In this document: in pieces, positions 7,798 to 15,746 of the stretch
Layout of the letters: every line of letters starts with the position of its first letter
How positions within the stretch are numbered: position 1 is the stretch's first letter
Assembly (NCBI GenBank): GCA_015069205.1
Contig: SVIZ01000002.1
Coordinates: 62,001-126,000 of the forward strand
DNA length: 64,000 nucleotides
Origin: Oscillospiraceae bacterium
GTDB taxonomy: Bacteria > Bacillota > Clostridia > Saccharofermentanales > Saccharofermentanaceae
Direction of reading: 5' to 3'
Position numbers and translations under genes: made by a program
Notes under the pieces: model-generated
Database searches by the model: none
The model's input: only the letters and a program-made list of their open reading frames with translations
Told to the model about the DNA's origin: nothing

Positions 7798-9348
7798 ATG
7801 AGCGAGAGACCTGACTTAAACGAACTCAGAGGAAAGCTGGACGACATCGATAACAGCATCCTGGATCTTTTCGAAGAGAGGATCGCGACATGCCGTGAGA
7901 TCGGAAACATCAAGCGCGAAACCGGCACTGATGTTTACGTTCCCGCAAGAGAAGAAGAGAAGCTTCAGAAGGTAAAGGAACTCGCAGGTTTTGAGAGCAG
8001 ACCTTATGTTGAGACGCTCTTCAAGACACTGATGGACCTTTCCAAAGACCACCAGCGTCTTCCCGCATTCGGCGTTCTCGGAAGAACTCTTGCACATACA
8101 TATTCACCTGAGATCCACAGTCTTTTCGACTCATCTTATTCTTATTCCGTAATCGAGCGTGAGCCCGAAGAGCTGGATGCACTGTTCTCAAACGGCGTGT
8201 TCAAGGGTTTTAATGTAACCATCCCTTACAAGAAGGATGCATGCGCAAGATGCGATGAACTTGACGATGCATCAAGAACGACGGGCAGCGTTAACACCGT
8301 CGTTTTCGAAGACGGCAAGGTAAAAGGATGGAACACCGACTACTTCGGATTTATCTACATGCTCCACAGAAAGGGCATCTCCGTAAGCGGCAAGAAGGTC
8401 CTCGTGCTCGGCACGGGCGGCGCTGCTTCCGCTGTTTTCTACGCGCTCGATACTTTAGGCGCAGCAGAAATCTATAAGTGCGACCTTGAGACTGAGATCA
8501 ATTATTCCAACGTTTACGACAAGGCGGGCGACGCGCAGGTCATCGTAAACTGCACACCTGTCGGCATGTTCCCGAAGGTCGATAACAGACTTCTGGACCT
8601 CACGAAGTTCGCTTCGCTCGAAGCCTGCGCCGACGTGGTTTACAACCCTTCAAGAACGAGATTCCTGCAGGACGCAGAAGAACTCGGCCTTAAGACATGC
8701 GGCGGACTTGCGATGCTCGTTGCACAGGCATATAAGTCCTCACGTATTTTCGCAGGCGACATCGAGGGCGCATCAGCTCTCGGCAATCCTGACAAGAGCA
8801 TTCCTTCAGAGGCTGAAGAAGCGATCGAGAAGGTCATCAGGATCCTCGAAAACCGCATGAAGAACATCACCATCATTGGCATGCCCGGTTCAGGCAAGTC
8901 GCTCCTCGCAAGAAACATCGCTAAGACAACAGGCCGTACTCTTGTAGACCTCGACATAGCGTTTGCTGAAAAGTTCGGACAGACACCTGCTGAAGTTCTT
9001 TCAGGTCCGGGCGAAGACGTTTTCAGAGAAATGGAATGCGAGATCGCTGCAGAATTCCTGCCCCAGAGTGGACTCGTAATCTCATGCGGCGGCGGCATCG
9101 TTACGCGCGACGTCAACAAGTTCTATGTCCGCTGCAACTCCAACGTTTTCTATTTGGAGCGCCCTCTGACCGCACTTACCGACAAGAACAGACCGATCTC
9201 CCAGCTCCACGGAGTCGAGAAGCTCTATTCACAGCGCAAGGACAAGTATGAATCCTGGTGTGACTACAGATTCTATTACGACAGGTTCGAAGAGAAGCAG
9301 GACTTCTACGACAAGGCGATCGCCGACATTCTGGGAGCACTGAAGTAA
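7798..9348 (+). CDS. aroE/aroK: Trifunctional chorismate mutase / shikimate dehydrogenase / shikimate kinase
   Basis: A 516-residue fusion of three aromatic-pathway enzymes. Residues 1-88 are an AroQ-fold chorismate mutase (ELRGKLDDIDNSILDLFEER; REIGNIKRETG; VPAREEEKL). Residues 90-340 are a shikimate dehydrogenase: YSPEIH near 102, catalytic Lys145 in NVTIPYK, Asp181 in GWNTDYFG, and the Rossmann loop GTGGAAS at 205-211. Residues 355-516 are a shikimate kinase with Walker A GMPGSGKS (361-368), LVDLD, and SCGGGIVTR. No frame break or internal ribosome binding site is evident, so one polypeptide is expected. It supplies steps 4 and 5 of the pathway plus the first committed step to Phe/Tyr. No separate aroE, aroK or mutase gene is in the operon. 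Confidence 0.93.
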   Translation: MSERPDLNELRGKLDDIDNSILDLFEERIATCREIGNIKRETGTDVYVPAREEEKLQKVKELAGFESRPYVETLFKTLMDLSKDHQRLPAFGVLGRTLAHTYSPEIHSLFDSSYSYSVIEREPEELDALFSNGVFKGFNVTIPYKKDACARCDELDDASRTTGSVNTVVFEDGKVKGWNTDYFGFIYMLHRKGISVSGKKVLVLGTGGAASAVFYALDTLGAAEIYKCDLETEINYSNVYDKAGDAQVIVNCTPVGMFPKVDNRLLDLTKFASLEACADVVYNPSRTRFLQDAEELGLKTCGGLAMLVAQAYKSSRIFAGDIEGASALGNPDKSIPSEAEEAIEKVIRILENRMKNITIIGMPGSGKSLLARNIAKTTGRTLVDLDIAFAEKFGQTPAEVLSGPGEDVFREMECEIAAEFLPQSGLVISCGGGIVTRDVNKFYVRCNSNVFYLERPLTALTDKNRPISQLHGVEKLYSQRKDKYESWCDYRFYYDRFEEKQDFYDKAIADILGALK

Positions 9349-9349
9349 T

Positions 9350-9784
9350 ATGAAGATCCTTGTACTTAACGGGCCCAATCTTAACTTTCTCGGCATCAGG
9401 GAGCCTGCTATCTACGGCTCTCAGACTTACGACAACCTGATCGCGAAGATCAATGCCCACTGCGAAGAAAAGGGTATAGAAGTGCAGTGCCTCCAGAGCA
9501 ATCACGAGGGCACACTGATCGACTACATCCAGCAGGCATACTTCGATAAGGTCGACGGAATCGTAATCAATCCGGGCGGATACACCCACACATCCGTTGC
9601 GATCCTTGACGCTTTGAAAGCCGTCTCGATCCCGACGGTTGAAGTGCACATTTCCAAGGTTGATGAGCGCGAGTCCTTCCGCCAAATCTCCTATGTCTCC
9701 TATTACGCCTCGAAAACCATTATCGGCAAGGGACTTGACGGTTACATAGAAGCAATCGATTTTCTTGCGGACGGTACGAACTGA
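9350..9784 (+). CDS. aroQ: 3-dehydroquinate dehydratase, type II
   Basis: Third step of the shikimate pathway, dehydration of 3-dehydroquinate by the small dodecameric type II enzyme. The 144-residue protein has LNGPNLNFLGIREPAIYG (with the catalytic Tyr), QSNHEGTLIDYIQQA, INPGGYTHTSVAILDAL and VEVHISKVDERESFRQ. It starts one base after the previous stop and ends the operon; a strong terminator follows. Confidence 0.97.
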   Translation: MKILVLNGPNLNFLGIREPAIYGSQTYDNLIAKINAHCEEKGIEVQCLQSNHEGTLIDYIQQAYFDKVDGIVINPGGYTHTSVAILDALKAVSIPTVEVHISKVDERESFRQISYVSYYASKTIIGKGLDGYIEAIDFLADGTN

Positions 9785-9811
9785 TAGTTGCTGACATAAC
9801 TTAAAACGAAC

Positions 9812-9845
9812 ACGGCAGGGCTTATCACTCTGCCGTACTTTTTTA
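9812..9845 (+). terminator. Terminator of the aromatic operon
   Basis: Stem ACGGCAG (9812-9818) with CTGCCGT (9830-9836), then ACTTTTTT. It lies 28 bases after the aroQ stop. Confidence 0.88.
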
Positions 9846-9906
9846 AGCAAGTGTTCCTGTATTGTGATATTATTTATGAGTTAAAAAGATATAGGAGGAT
9901 AGAAAA

Positions 9907-10989
9907 ATGGCTAACTTTTGTCCTAACTGCGGCAACCCTATCAGAGAAGGCGCCGCATTCTGCGCAAATTGTGGAACAAAGATAGCATCACCCGTTGCAG
10001 CACCCGCAGCACCTGCTCCTGTAGCAGCACCCGTAGAGCCCGCACCGGTTGTTGAACCCGTAGTTGAAGCAGCTCCCGTAGCTGAACCTGCACCGGTCGC
10101 TGAACCCGTTGCTGAGGCTGCACCCGTAGCACCTGTAGTTGAACCTGCTCCTGTTGCAGCACCCGTTGCAGCACCCGTTGCTGAACCTGCTCCTGTAGCA
10201 GCACCCGTCGAGGCAGCTCCCGTTGCGCCTGTTGCTGAGCCCGTTCCGGTTGCAGCTCCTGTCGCAGCAGCAGTAGCACCCGCTCCCGTTGCAGCACCTG
10301 TAGATGCAGCTCCCGCAGCACCCGCTGCACAGCCTGCACCCGCAACAGTTTCTTCTGAACCCATGCCTTTCGAGGCACCTTCAGGTCCTGTCCAGACAGC
10401 ACCTGTTGAGACAGCAGAGACTAAGAACGCTCCCAAGAAGCTGAGCAAGGGCGCGATCATCGGTATCCTTGCAGGTGTCGGCGTTTTAGTTATCGCTCTT
10501 ATCGCTGTTGGTGTTATCGCGCTTCTTAACGGCGGCTTAGGTCTCGGCGGAACATTTATTGACCGTACAGAGAAGATGGACGTTGTTGACGGCAGCATCA
10601 AGAAGGATAAGTACGCTATCTACGATGAAGACTTCAACGATTACATCGTTGAGGCAAGATGGTGGGACTATGACTCCACAATGGATAAGCCCGGCGTCTA
10701 CAGTGTTGATACAGAGACTCTCGCTTTCTCCATCGAAGTTAACGAGGACGCAGAAGATGAGATCTACTATGCTTACTACTACAGCAAGGATAAGGAGTTC
10801 GATAAGGATGACCTTTCAAAGCCTTTGCTCAGCGACAATATTTCACCTGTAGAATATGGTGACGGCAGAGCTTTCTATGACGTAAATTGCGACAAGAAGA
10901 TCCAGAAGGGTTACTACGTTGTCGTTGTTGCTGCTGATGAGAAGAGCATCAACAAGCCTTACATTGTAGCTTACGCAGAAGTTAAGTAA
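9907..10989 (+). CDS. Zinc-ribbon membrane protein with long Ala-Pro-Val linker
   Basis: Function unknown. The N-terminus is a zinc ribbon with two CxxCG knuckles (CPNCGNPIREG and CANCGTK, residues 5-23). A low-complexity Ala/Pro/Val/Glu tract spans about residues 26-160. One membrane segment (about 180-205, IIGILAGVGVLVIALIAVGV) follows, then a roughly 150-residue acidic, Tyr-rich domain that should face outside. The cytoplasmic zinc ribbon with a single helix suggests a type II topology. AGGAGG lies just upstream of the ATG, and a possible extended -10 (TGATATTAT) is at 9865-9873. Three smaller relatives with the same zinc ribbon are clustered at 49.6-51.9 kb. The tract repeats closely related codons and could vary in length between strains. 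Confidence 0.85.
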   Translation: MANFCPNCGNPIREGAAFCANCGTKIASPVAAPAAPAPVAAPVEPAPVVEPVVEAAPVAEPAPVAEPVAEAAPVAPVVEPAPVAAPVAAPVAEPAPVAAPVEAAPVAPVAEPVPVAAPVAAAVAPAPVAAPVDAAPAAPAAQPAPATVSSEPMPFEAPSGPVQTAPVETAETKNAPKKLSKGAIIGILAGVGVLVIALIAVGVIALLNGGLGLGGTFIDRTEKMDVVDGSIKKDKYAIYDEDFNDYIVEARWWDYDSTMDKPGVYSVDTETLAFSIEVNEDAEDEIYYAYYYSKDKEFDKDDLSKPLLSDNISPVEYGDGRAFYDVNCDKKIQKGYYVVVVAADEKSINKPYIVAYAEVK

Positions 10990-11012
10990 GACCGGTTACA
11001 TAACATTTTCGA

Positions 11013-11045
11013 GAGGCTGTCTCATGTGCGGGGCAGCCTCTTTTA
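11013..11045 (+). terminator. Terminator after the zinc-ribbon gene
   Basis: Stem GAGGCTG (11013-11019) with CAGCCTC (11034-11040), then TTTTA. Confidence 0.85.
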
Positions 11046-11095
11046 TTGCCATGCCAAACGCCCGTCTTTTCTGCCCCGGCACAACGACTCGAATA

Positions 11096-11186
11096 AATAT
11101 ACCAAAAAGTTCTTTTTCGAGAATTTGGACTATTAAATCGCGAAAAAATATACCAAAACGTTTTGTTTTCGAGAAATTGGTATATT
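11096..11186. repeat. Tandem doublet of 40-bp AATATACCAA palindromes
   Basis: Two direct copies of a hairpin unit lie 51 bp apart between convergent genes. Copy 2 (11147-11186) begins AATATACCAA and ends TTGGTATATT, a perfect 10-bp inverted repeat. Copy 1 (11096-11134) has the same left arm and an imperfect right arm TTGGACTATT. Both share an internal GTT-T-TTTTCGAGAA block. The outer arms and tandem arrangement resemble the doublets at 24.7 and 50.2 kb, but the sequence is different. Function unknown. Confidence 0.8.
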
Positions 11187-11211
11187 AAAAAACCCCCGGA
11201 AATTCCGGGGG
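11187..11211 (-). terminator. Terminator of the downstream minus-strand lipoprotein gene
   Basis: Stem CCCCCGG (11193-11199) with CCGGGGG (11205-11211). On the minus strand it is followed by six T. It lies 27 bases after the stop of the gene at 11238-11822. Confidence 0.88.
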
Positions 11212-11237
11212 CACAAGAACTCAAATTAACTTAATCC

Positions 11238-11822
11238 TTAAGGATGAGGATAACCAAGTGCATCGAGGAAGTCGTTTACTTCTTTCTCGATCGTGAGGTC
11301 GTAGTCGCTTGAGATAGCAACGATAACTGTGTCGCCCTTGAGGTAGATTGCATCGTGGTAAGGTGTGTATGTGCCTGCGATGTTGTCATCATATCTGCCG
11401 TCGATGAGAACATAAGCTGTGTTGCTTCCTACTTCGTGGCTGCTGATACCGGAGAAGTTCTTGTTGTCGAAAATTCCTTCGTAATCAGCATAGTAGAAGT
11501 CGAAGAGAGCCTTAGCTGTTGCTTCGTCTACGCACTTTGTGTAGCTGTACTGGTTTTCCTTGTCGGAAGTTGCATCGATGTTGATGATAACTTCGAAATC
11601 AGTGCTGTCACCTGTGAATGAGAAGCTTGTGTCTGTCATAACGTCGAGGTAAGATTCGTCAACGCCGATCTTCTCAAGTGCTGCTGTGAAATCTGCGTCA
11701 TCAATGTCAGCCTGAGCTGCCATGTCTACCTTGGGTTCGTGTGTGACACCTGCGCATCCTGCGAAAAGCATTGCTGCTGCAAGGAAAGAAGCGCCGGTTG
11801 CCATAAGTTTAGAAGTATTCAT
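11238..11822 (-). CDS. Putative lipoprotein, function unknown
   Basis: A 194-residue exported lipoprotein: MNTSKLMATGASFLAAAMLFAGC is a signal sequence ending in a lipobox with Cys near residue 23. The mature part is acidic, with no family I recognise; it contains FSFTGDSTDFEVIINID and TAYVLIDGRYDDNIAG. The frame extends 18 codons upstream, but the GGAAAGG site fits the ATG at 11822, directly before the signal sequence. A candidate extended -10 (TGATATAGT on the minus strand) is at 11860-11868. It is convergent with the zinc-ribbon gene and has its own terminator. Confidence 0.8.
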   Translation of the reverse strand: MNTSKLMATGASFLAAAMLFAGCAGVTHEPKVDMAAQADIDDADFTAALEKIGVDESYLDVMTDTSFSFTGDSTDFEVIINIDATSDKENQYSYTKCVDEATAKALFDFYYADYEGIFDNKNFSGISSHEVGSNTAYVLIDGRYDDNIAGTYTPYHDAIYLKGDTVIVAISSDYDLTIEKEVNDFLDALGYPHP

Positions 11823-11908
11823 AAATGTCCCTTTCCTTTCATTTTTCAAAACAAAGAGAACTATATCACAAAACACATATATAAGAAATATTCAAGTTGT
11901 TATATTCC

Positions 11909-12035
11909 TCGCTTCGCTCGGATATGCTACTTATCTCGCAACCCTTACTTCGCGCAAGTTCGCTTATGTTCAGGCCATGAGCATAGCTCCGGCCTGACAT
12001 TGCTCACTTACGCAAGCAAGTTGCTCGATTGCGTG
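11909..12035. other. Structured intergenic region with several inverted repeats
   Basis: Between divergent lipoprotein genes. It contains CGAGCGAAGCGAG-type self-complementary stretches near 11908-11921, a strong hairpin CAGGCC (11971-11976)/GGCCTG (11991-11996) with inner GAGC/GCTC, and repeated GCAAG/TTGC elements at 12001-12033. No reading frame or T-run is present. It could be a small RNA, a mobile palindrome remnant or a double hairpin. Confidence 0.45.
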
Positions 12036-12042
12036 TTATAAT
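12034..12042 (+). promoter_or_regulatory. Extended -10 promoter for the 12090 lipoprotein/azlCD operon
   Basis: TGTTATAAT, a perfect extended -10, 48 bp before the start codon. No good -35 lies 17 bp upstream. Confidence 0.55.
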
Positions 12043-12089
12043 CTACCGACGAGTGATAAGGTATTAAGGAATATATGAGGTGTATATAA

Positions 12090-12680
12090 ATGAAAAAGAC
12101 GGGATTTAGGAAAAGCCTGATCGCAGCTGCGCTTGTGGCTGCTCTGGTCCTTGCCGGAACAGGATGCAAAGGAAAACAGCTTAATTCAAGTGAACCTTCA
12201 GCAAATGCAAGCGCGCAGGGAACAGTTGATCCGATGTCTTTTACGGCTATCGATGCAAAGTTCCGTGATTACACTTTCGGTATTAACGAATTTATGAGAG
12301 AGCATTCTGCGGAAGCAACGCAGAAAAAGGTTACGGGCGCTACCCCAAATGGCGTTGCCGCTAACTGCACATATACTGTTTCACCTGACGGAAAGTATGA
12401 ATCACTCCAGATGGAGAAGAGACTTGAAAACGGTGTACAGGTTGATGAATATTTCAATCTCGGCGATTCGGTTTTCGTTGCGCGTACAACGATTTACGAT
12501 GACGGCAACTACGATCCGGTGGACAAGTACTATATCATAGACGGCGGTCTGTATAAGGTTGACACCTTGGCTGAGACGGTTACCAAAGTCGCTGATATCA
12601 ATACCGATGAGGGAAATCAGGCTAAGGCTGATCTCGATCTTTATTATTCTTTCGACGAGATAAAAGCAATCTATGGCTAA
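12090..12680 (+). CDS. Putative lipoprotein, function unknown
   Basis: A 196-residue protein with a clear lipoprotein signal (KKTGFRKSL, then a hydrophobic stretch ending LAGTGC, Cys near residue 26). The mature domain has alternating beta-like segments (KYESLQMEKRLENGVQVDEYF, split by charged turns) that superficially resemble LolA/LppX-type lipid carriers; this is only an impression. The last eight bases overlap the start of the AzlC-AzlD gene, so the two are probably translated together. A partner role in export is possible but unsupported. Confidence 0.8.
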   Translation: MKKTGFRKSLIAAALVAALVLAGTGCKGKQLNSSEPSANASAQGTVDPMSFTAIDAKFRDYTFGINEFMREHSAEATQKKVTGATPNGVAANCTYTVSPDGKYESLQMEKRLENGVQVDEYFNLGDSVFVARTTIYDDGNYDPVDKYYIIDGGLYKVDTLAETVTKVADINTDEGNQAKADLDLYYSFDEIKAIYG

Positions 12681-13845
12681 GGATTCTTCTGTTACAGAGC
12701 AGGGAAGTTTTCGAGGTTACACTATAGGGGAGGGCGTCAAGGACGGTCTCCCTATCGGTCTAGGATACCTTTCAGTATCGTTCACTTTCGGAATCCTTGC
12801 TGTATCCAAGGGGCTTTCGTGGCTTCAGGCAAGCATAATCTCGCTTACTAACATCACATCCGCAGGCCAGGTTGCGGGACTAGGCATCATGACTGCCGGT
12901 GGCGGCATCCTTGCCATGATCATCTCGCAGATAGTCATCAATCTCCGCTATTCGCTGATGGGCATCGCGCTCTCTCAGAAGGCCGACAAGACCATGACGC
13001 CTCTTTTGAGGATCATTCTGGCTTACGGTATTACGGATGAGATCTTTGGTGTCGCAGTCAGCAAGAAGCATGAGTTCGGCGCCAGGTATTTCTTCGGACT
13101 TACGATACTGCCGGTAATAGGTTGGGTCGCAGGCACGACGATCGGTGCGATACTGGGCCGTGTATTCCCGGATTTCCTGACAAATGCGCTTGCCATCGGC
13201 ATCTACGGGATGTTCGTATCTATCGTTCTGCCAAAGGCAAAGCACGACAAGGTAATCCTGTCCGGCTCGCTGATCTCCTGCATTATATCCAGCGTATTCT
13301 TTTTCACGCCCGTTCTGGCGCAAAACGTATCCGGCGGCTTTGCGATAATCATTGCTGCAGTTGTATCCGCGCTTATCGTTGTTTTCTTAAGGAAGCCCCT
13401 GGCAGGGAAGGCCGGTGTGGTAACAGGAATTCTCGCGGGTGCATTTCTTATCGCGATAATTGTATTCATGGGTCCGGCTCACAAGGAAGAGGCCTCTGCC
13501 GTGGCAGCCGGCGTTTTTGCAGGTCAGCTCGACAACAAAGTATTCATCCCGCTTCTTATAGTTATGGCGCTCACGACTTATCTCGTGCGCATGATCCCTT
13601 TCGTTCTGTTCCGCAAAAAGCTCGAAAAGCCTGCAGTTAAGGCGTTTTTCGACTACATTCCTTATACGGTATTGTCCGCCATGACGTTCCCTGCAATCCT
13701 CTATGCGACGGGTTCATATATCTCGGCGCTTATCGGATTCGTTGTATCGCTCATTTTGGGATTCTTCGAAAAGTCGCTCCTGACCGTTGCGATCGGTGCC
13801 TGCCTTGCATCGCTTATTTCCGGAGTCGTGCTGATGTACATCTGA
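12673..13845 (+). CDS. azlCD: Fused AzlC-AzlD branched-chain amino acid exporter
   Basis: A 390-residue polytopic membrane protein. The first part (about 15-240) is AzlC: EGVKDGLPIGLGYLSVSFTFGI, SLTNITSAGQVAG and SQIVINLRYSLMG are typical. The last part (about 287-390) is AzlD: LLIVMALTTYLVRMIPFVLF, FDYIPYTVLSAMTFPAIL. AzlC and AzlD are normally separate adjacent genes forming a two-subunit exporter (as in Bacillus azlCD); here one frame covers both, with two extra membrane segments in the junction (about 190-275). The start overlaps the preceding lipoprotein gene. Substrate (Leu/Ile/Val or analogues) is inferred from the family. Confidence 0.9.
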   Translation: MAKDSSVTEQGSFRGYTIGEGVKDGLPIGLGYLSVSFTFGILAVSKGLSWLQASIISLTNITSAGQVAGLGIMTAGGGILAMIISQIVINLRYSLMGIALSQKADKTMTPLLRIILAYGITDEIFGVAVSKKHEFGARYFFGLTILPVIGWVAGTTIGAILGRVFPDFLTNALAIGIYGMFVSIVLPKAKHDKVILSGSLISCIISSVFFFTPVLAQNVSGGFAIIIAAVVSALIVVFLRKPLAGKAGVVTGILAGAFLIAIIVFMGPAHKEEASAVAAGVFAGQLDNKVFIPLLIVMALTTYLVRMIPFVLFRKKLEKPAVKAFFDYIPYTVLSAMTFPAILYATGSYISALIGFVVSLILGFFEKSLLTVAIGACLASLISGVVLMYI

Positions 13846-13857
13846 GAAAACAAAAAA

Positions 13858-13880
13858 GGCTGCAATCAATGCAGCCTTTA
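13858..13880 (+). terminator. Terminator between azlCD and tRNA-Thr
   Basis: Stem GGCTGCA (13858-13864) with TGCAGCC (13870-13876), flanked by A-run and TTTATA. It can act on both strands and so may also end the minus-strand tRNA-Thr transcript. Confidence 0.82.
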
Positions 13881-13885
13881 TACTA

Positions 13886-13961
13886 TGGAGCCCCCATCCG
13901 GATTTGAACCGGAGACCTCATCCTTACCATGGATGCGCTCTACCTACTGAGCTATAGGGGC
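13886..13961 (-). tRNA. tRNA-Thr (GGT)
   Basis: A 76-base cloverleaf on the minus strand with encoded CCA. Acceptor stem GCCCCTA pairs with TGGGGGC; the anticodon arm is CATCC-ATGGTAA-GGATG with anticodon GGT; the T arm is TCCGG-TTCAAAT-CCGGA. Confidence 0.97.
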
Positions 13962-13977
13962 AAGTCAAAGCCTATGA

Positions 13978-14006
13978 AGTATAACACAGTAAATGTGCCT
14001 TGACAA
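13978..14006 (-). promoter_or_regulatory. Promoter of tRNA-Thr
   Basis: On the minus strand, TTGTCA (14006-14001), exactly 17 bp, and TATACT (13983-13978), 16 bp before the tRNA 5' end. Confidence 0.8.
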
Positions 14007-14036
14007 TAAATCGCGAGCCCATGGCGCCTTTTCTTG

Positions 14037-14065
14037 TTGACAACGGCACCCAAAGATTATACAAT
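14037..14065 (+). promoter_or_regulatory. Promoter of tRNA-Ser
   Basis: TTGACA (14037-14042), a 17-bp spacer and TACAAT (14060-14065), 23 bp before the tRNA. This is one of the best sigma-70/sigma-A matches in the window. Confidence 0.85.
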
Positions 14066-14088
14066 CATTGAGCCTTAATAAAGCATAC

Positions 14089-14181
14089 GGAGAAGTCGCC
14101 TAGCCTGGTCGAGGGCGCACGACTGGAAATCGTGTAAACCCCAAAAGGGTTTCGAGAGTTCGAATCTCTCCTTCTCCGCCA
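14089..14181 (+). tRNA. tRNA-Ser (GGA)
   Basis: A 93-base type II tRNA with encoded CCA. Acceptor GGAGAAG/CTTCTCC, anticodon arm CACGA-CTGGAAA-TCGTG (anticodon GGA), a long variable arm (ACCCC-AAAA-GGGTT) and T arm GAGAG-TTCGAAT-CTCTC. Confidence 0.97.
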
Positions 14182-14188
14182 GATAAAA

Positions 14189-14219
14189 AACCCCGTAAAC
14201 AATGCGTTTGCGGGGTTTT
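14189..14219. terminator. Bidirectional terminator after tRNA-Ser
   Basis: AACCCCG (14189-14195) with CGGGGTT (14211-14217), plus an inner AAAC/GTTT pairing, with TTTTC on the plus strand and an A/T run on the other. It serves tRNA-Ser and the convergent lipoprotein gene at 14245. Confidence 0.86.
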
Positions 14220-14244
14220 CAAATTCTTGAATGTAAATTCCAAA

Positions 14245-14622
14245 TCAATCGAGTGGTGTTACAAGGAAGTTGATAGAGGTCTTCAGATGATCGTCGTAAT
14301 CTACGATCTCGACGACCACTGTCTGTCCCTTGTGGATGCCCTTATAATTCTGATCCAGATGCAGAATGTTGTCATCAGTATAGATTCCGACACCGACGTT
14401 GGCACCGGCAGCCAGGTCAGTCTGGGTATAGATAAATCCCAGAGTTACATCCTTATCTGCGGTAACTCTCATGGTCTTGCCGATAATGTTTTCGCCTGAT
14501 CTCTGGGCAACGATCGCTTCATGGGGGCTGGCATAATCAGCCTTTTTCATGCATCCGGTTGCAGGAATCAGAAATGCGAAAAGCATAATTGTAACCAACA
14601 ATACAGACATTGTTTTCTTCAT
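14245..14622 (-). CDS. Small lipoprotein, possible OB-fold
   Basis: A 125-residue lipoprotein with signal MKKTMSVLLVTIMLFAFLIP and lipobox ATGC (Cys near 24). The mature region (GENIIGKTMRVTADKDVTLG, then GQTVVVEIVDYDDH) has the pattern of a small beta-barrel similar to tRNA_anti-like OB folds in other exported proteins. That is a suggestion only. A possible extended -10, TGCTATAAT, is on the minus strand at 14671-14663. It is convergent with tRNA-Ser. Confidence 0.75.
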   Translation of the reverse strand: MKKTMSVLLVTIMLFAFLIPATGCMKKADYASPHEAIVAQRSGENIIGKTMRVTADKDVTLGFIYTQTDLAAGANVGVGIYTDDNILHLDQNYKGIHKGQTVVVEIVDYDDHLKTSINFLVTPLD

Positions 14623-14707
14623 AGTAATTCTCCCTTATTCTCTTATAGTTATTCCGTGTGAGATTATAGCATAGAAGATGAAAAGTTTTGGCCTTCGCTT
14701 ATGTGAA

Positions 14708-15646
14708 TTATCTTGTTATGAATTCCACATCCGGGAGGCATTCTATTCTGATTTGCGGCAGGTGCAGATCCCTTATTGTAGGGTAGTCATCGACACACAG
14801 GATGACATATCCCGGTTTCACGGAGCTGTCCAGGGTTTCCAGAGCATCGGGTGTATTGAATACTTCCCATAAATATTTACAACCTCTGACATCAACTTCT
14901 TTGACACCGTCGCAATATATAAGGTTTAAATGTAATAGGGTGGTACATTCGCGAAACGATAATTCTTTAAGGTCCGGACAACGGACGATATATGCAGAGC
15001 CCATTTTCTCGCATTCAGTGATCTCAACGCTGCTTAAGTTCTGTACTTCGTCTACTGTGAAAGAATTCATGTATGGACAATTACTCATTTTTACCGTGTC
15101 AGCTGAGGATTCATGAATATATACGTGGTATAGAATTGCGCATTCATTCAGTATCACATTCCTGACAGTTGATTCTTTGATCTCTATGTCATCGATTGTC
15201 TGGGAACCTGACAGATCAATGTCTACGGTAACATCACAGTTAGTGATGGACAGCTTGTGAAGATTGGTGAGTTTACTGAAGTCGATATCAACATTCTTAC
15301 AATCAACAAGTTTCAATGTGGAGATGTTGGTAGCCTTTTCGACACCTGACAGATCCTTGCAGTTAGTCAGCGACAATGAATTGAGACTTGTCAAATATTC
15401 GATGCCTTCAAGATTCTCGCAACCTTCGAGGCTGATTTCTTTTATGAACAGGAGCTGGTCAGCTGTGAGATATTTGTCGCCGTTGTGGTCTTCTTTGTTG
15501 AGAAGATAATTTCTGAAAACGTCATCCGGGAAATTTTGCTCGTTGATTCTGACACCCTTACTGCAACCCGTAAAGCAGAATGACGCAATGCATACGATAA
15601 GGATCGTAAGGCACGCAAATGCTGAAATAGGTTTTCTTGTTTTCAT
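14708..15646 (-). CDS. Leucine-rich-repeat-like lipoprotein
   Basis: A 312-residue surface lipoprotein. The signal sequence ends FCFTGC (Cys near 28). Residues 33-70 carry the block NEQNFPDDVFRNYLL ... DHNGDKYLTADQ, which often precedes leucine-rich repeats in Clostridia surface proteins and contains an EF-hand-like loop. Residues 70-290 are irregular repeats of about 20-24 residues of the form LKLVDCKNVDIDFSKL, ending in Cys-containing turns (LTNCKDL, LVDCKNV, ITNCDV, MSNCPYM, VRCPDL, LIYCDGV). A protein- or glycan-binding role at the cell surface is likely by analogy. An extended -10 (TGTTATAAT, minus strand) is at 15703-15695. Confidence 0.82.
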   Translation of the reverse strand: MKTRKPISAFACLTILIVCIASFCFTGCSKGVRINEQNFPDDVFRNYLLNKEDHNGDKYLTADQLLFIKEISLEGCENLEGIEYLTSLNSLSLTNCKDLSGVEKATNISTLKLVDCKNVDIDFSKLTNLHKLSITNCDVTVDIDLSGSQTIDDIEIKESTVRNVILNECAILYHVYIHESSADTVKMSNCPYMNSFTVDEVQNLSSVEITECEKMGSAYIVRCPDLKELSFRECTTLLHLNLIYCDGVKEVDVRGCKYLWEVFNTPDALETLDSSVKPGYVILCVDDYPTIRDLHLPQIRIECLPDVEFITR

Positions 15647-15746
15647 AAGTCACTTGTCCCCATTGGAATGGTTTTCGCCCAATAAACGTCCAATATTATA
15701 ACAGATGTTCTATGTATTACAGGGCGAGAGGGTGGGTGATGGGACG

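Noticed and set aside
9870..10601. 243-residue minus-strand frame rich in Ala, Thr and Gly
   Set aside because: It is the mirror of the Ala-Pro-Val coding tract on the plus strand and has no start signal.
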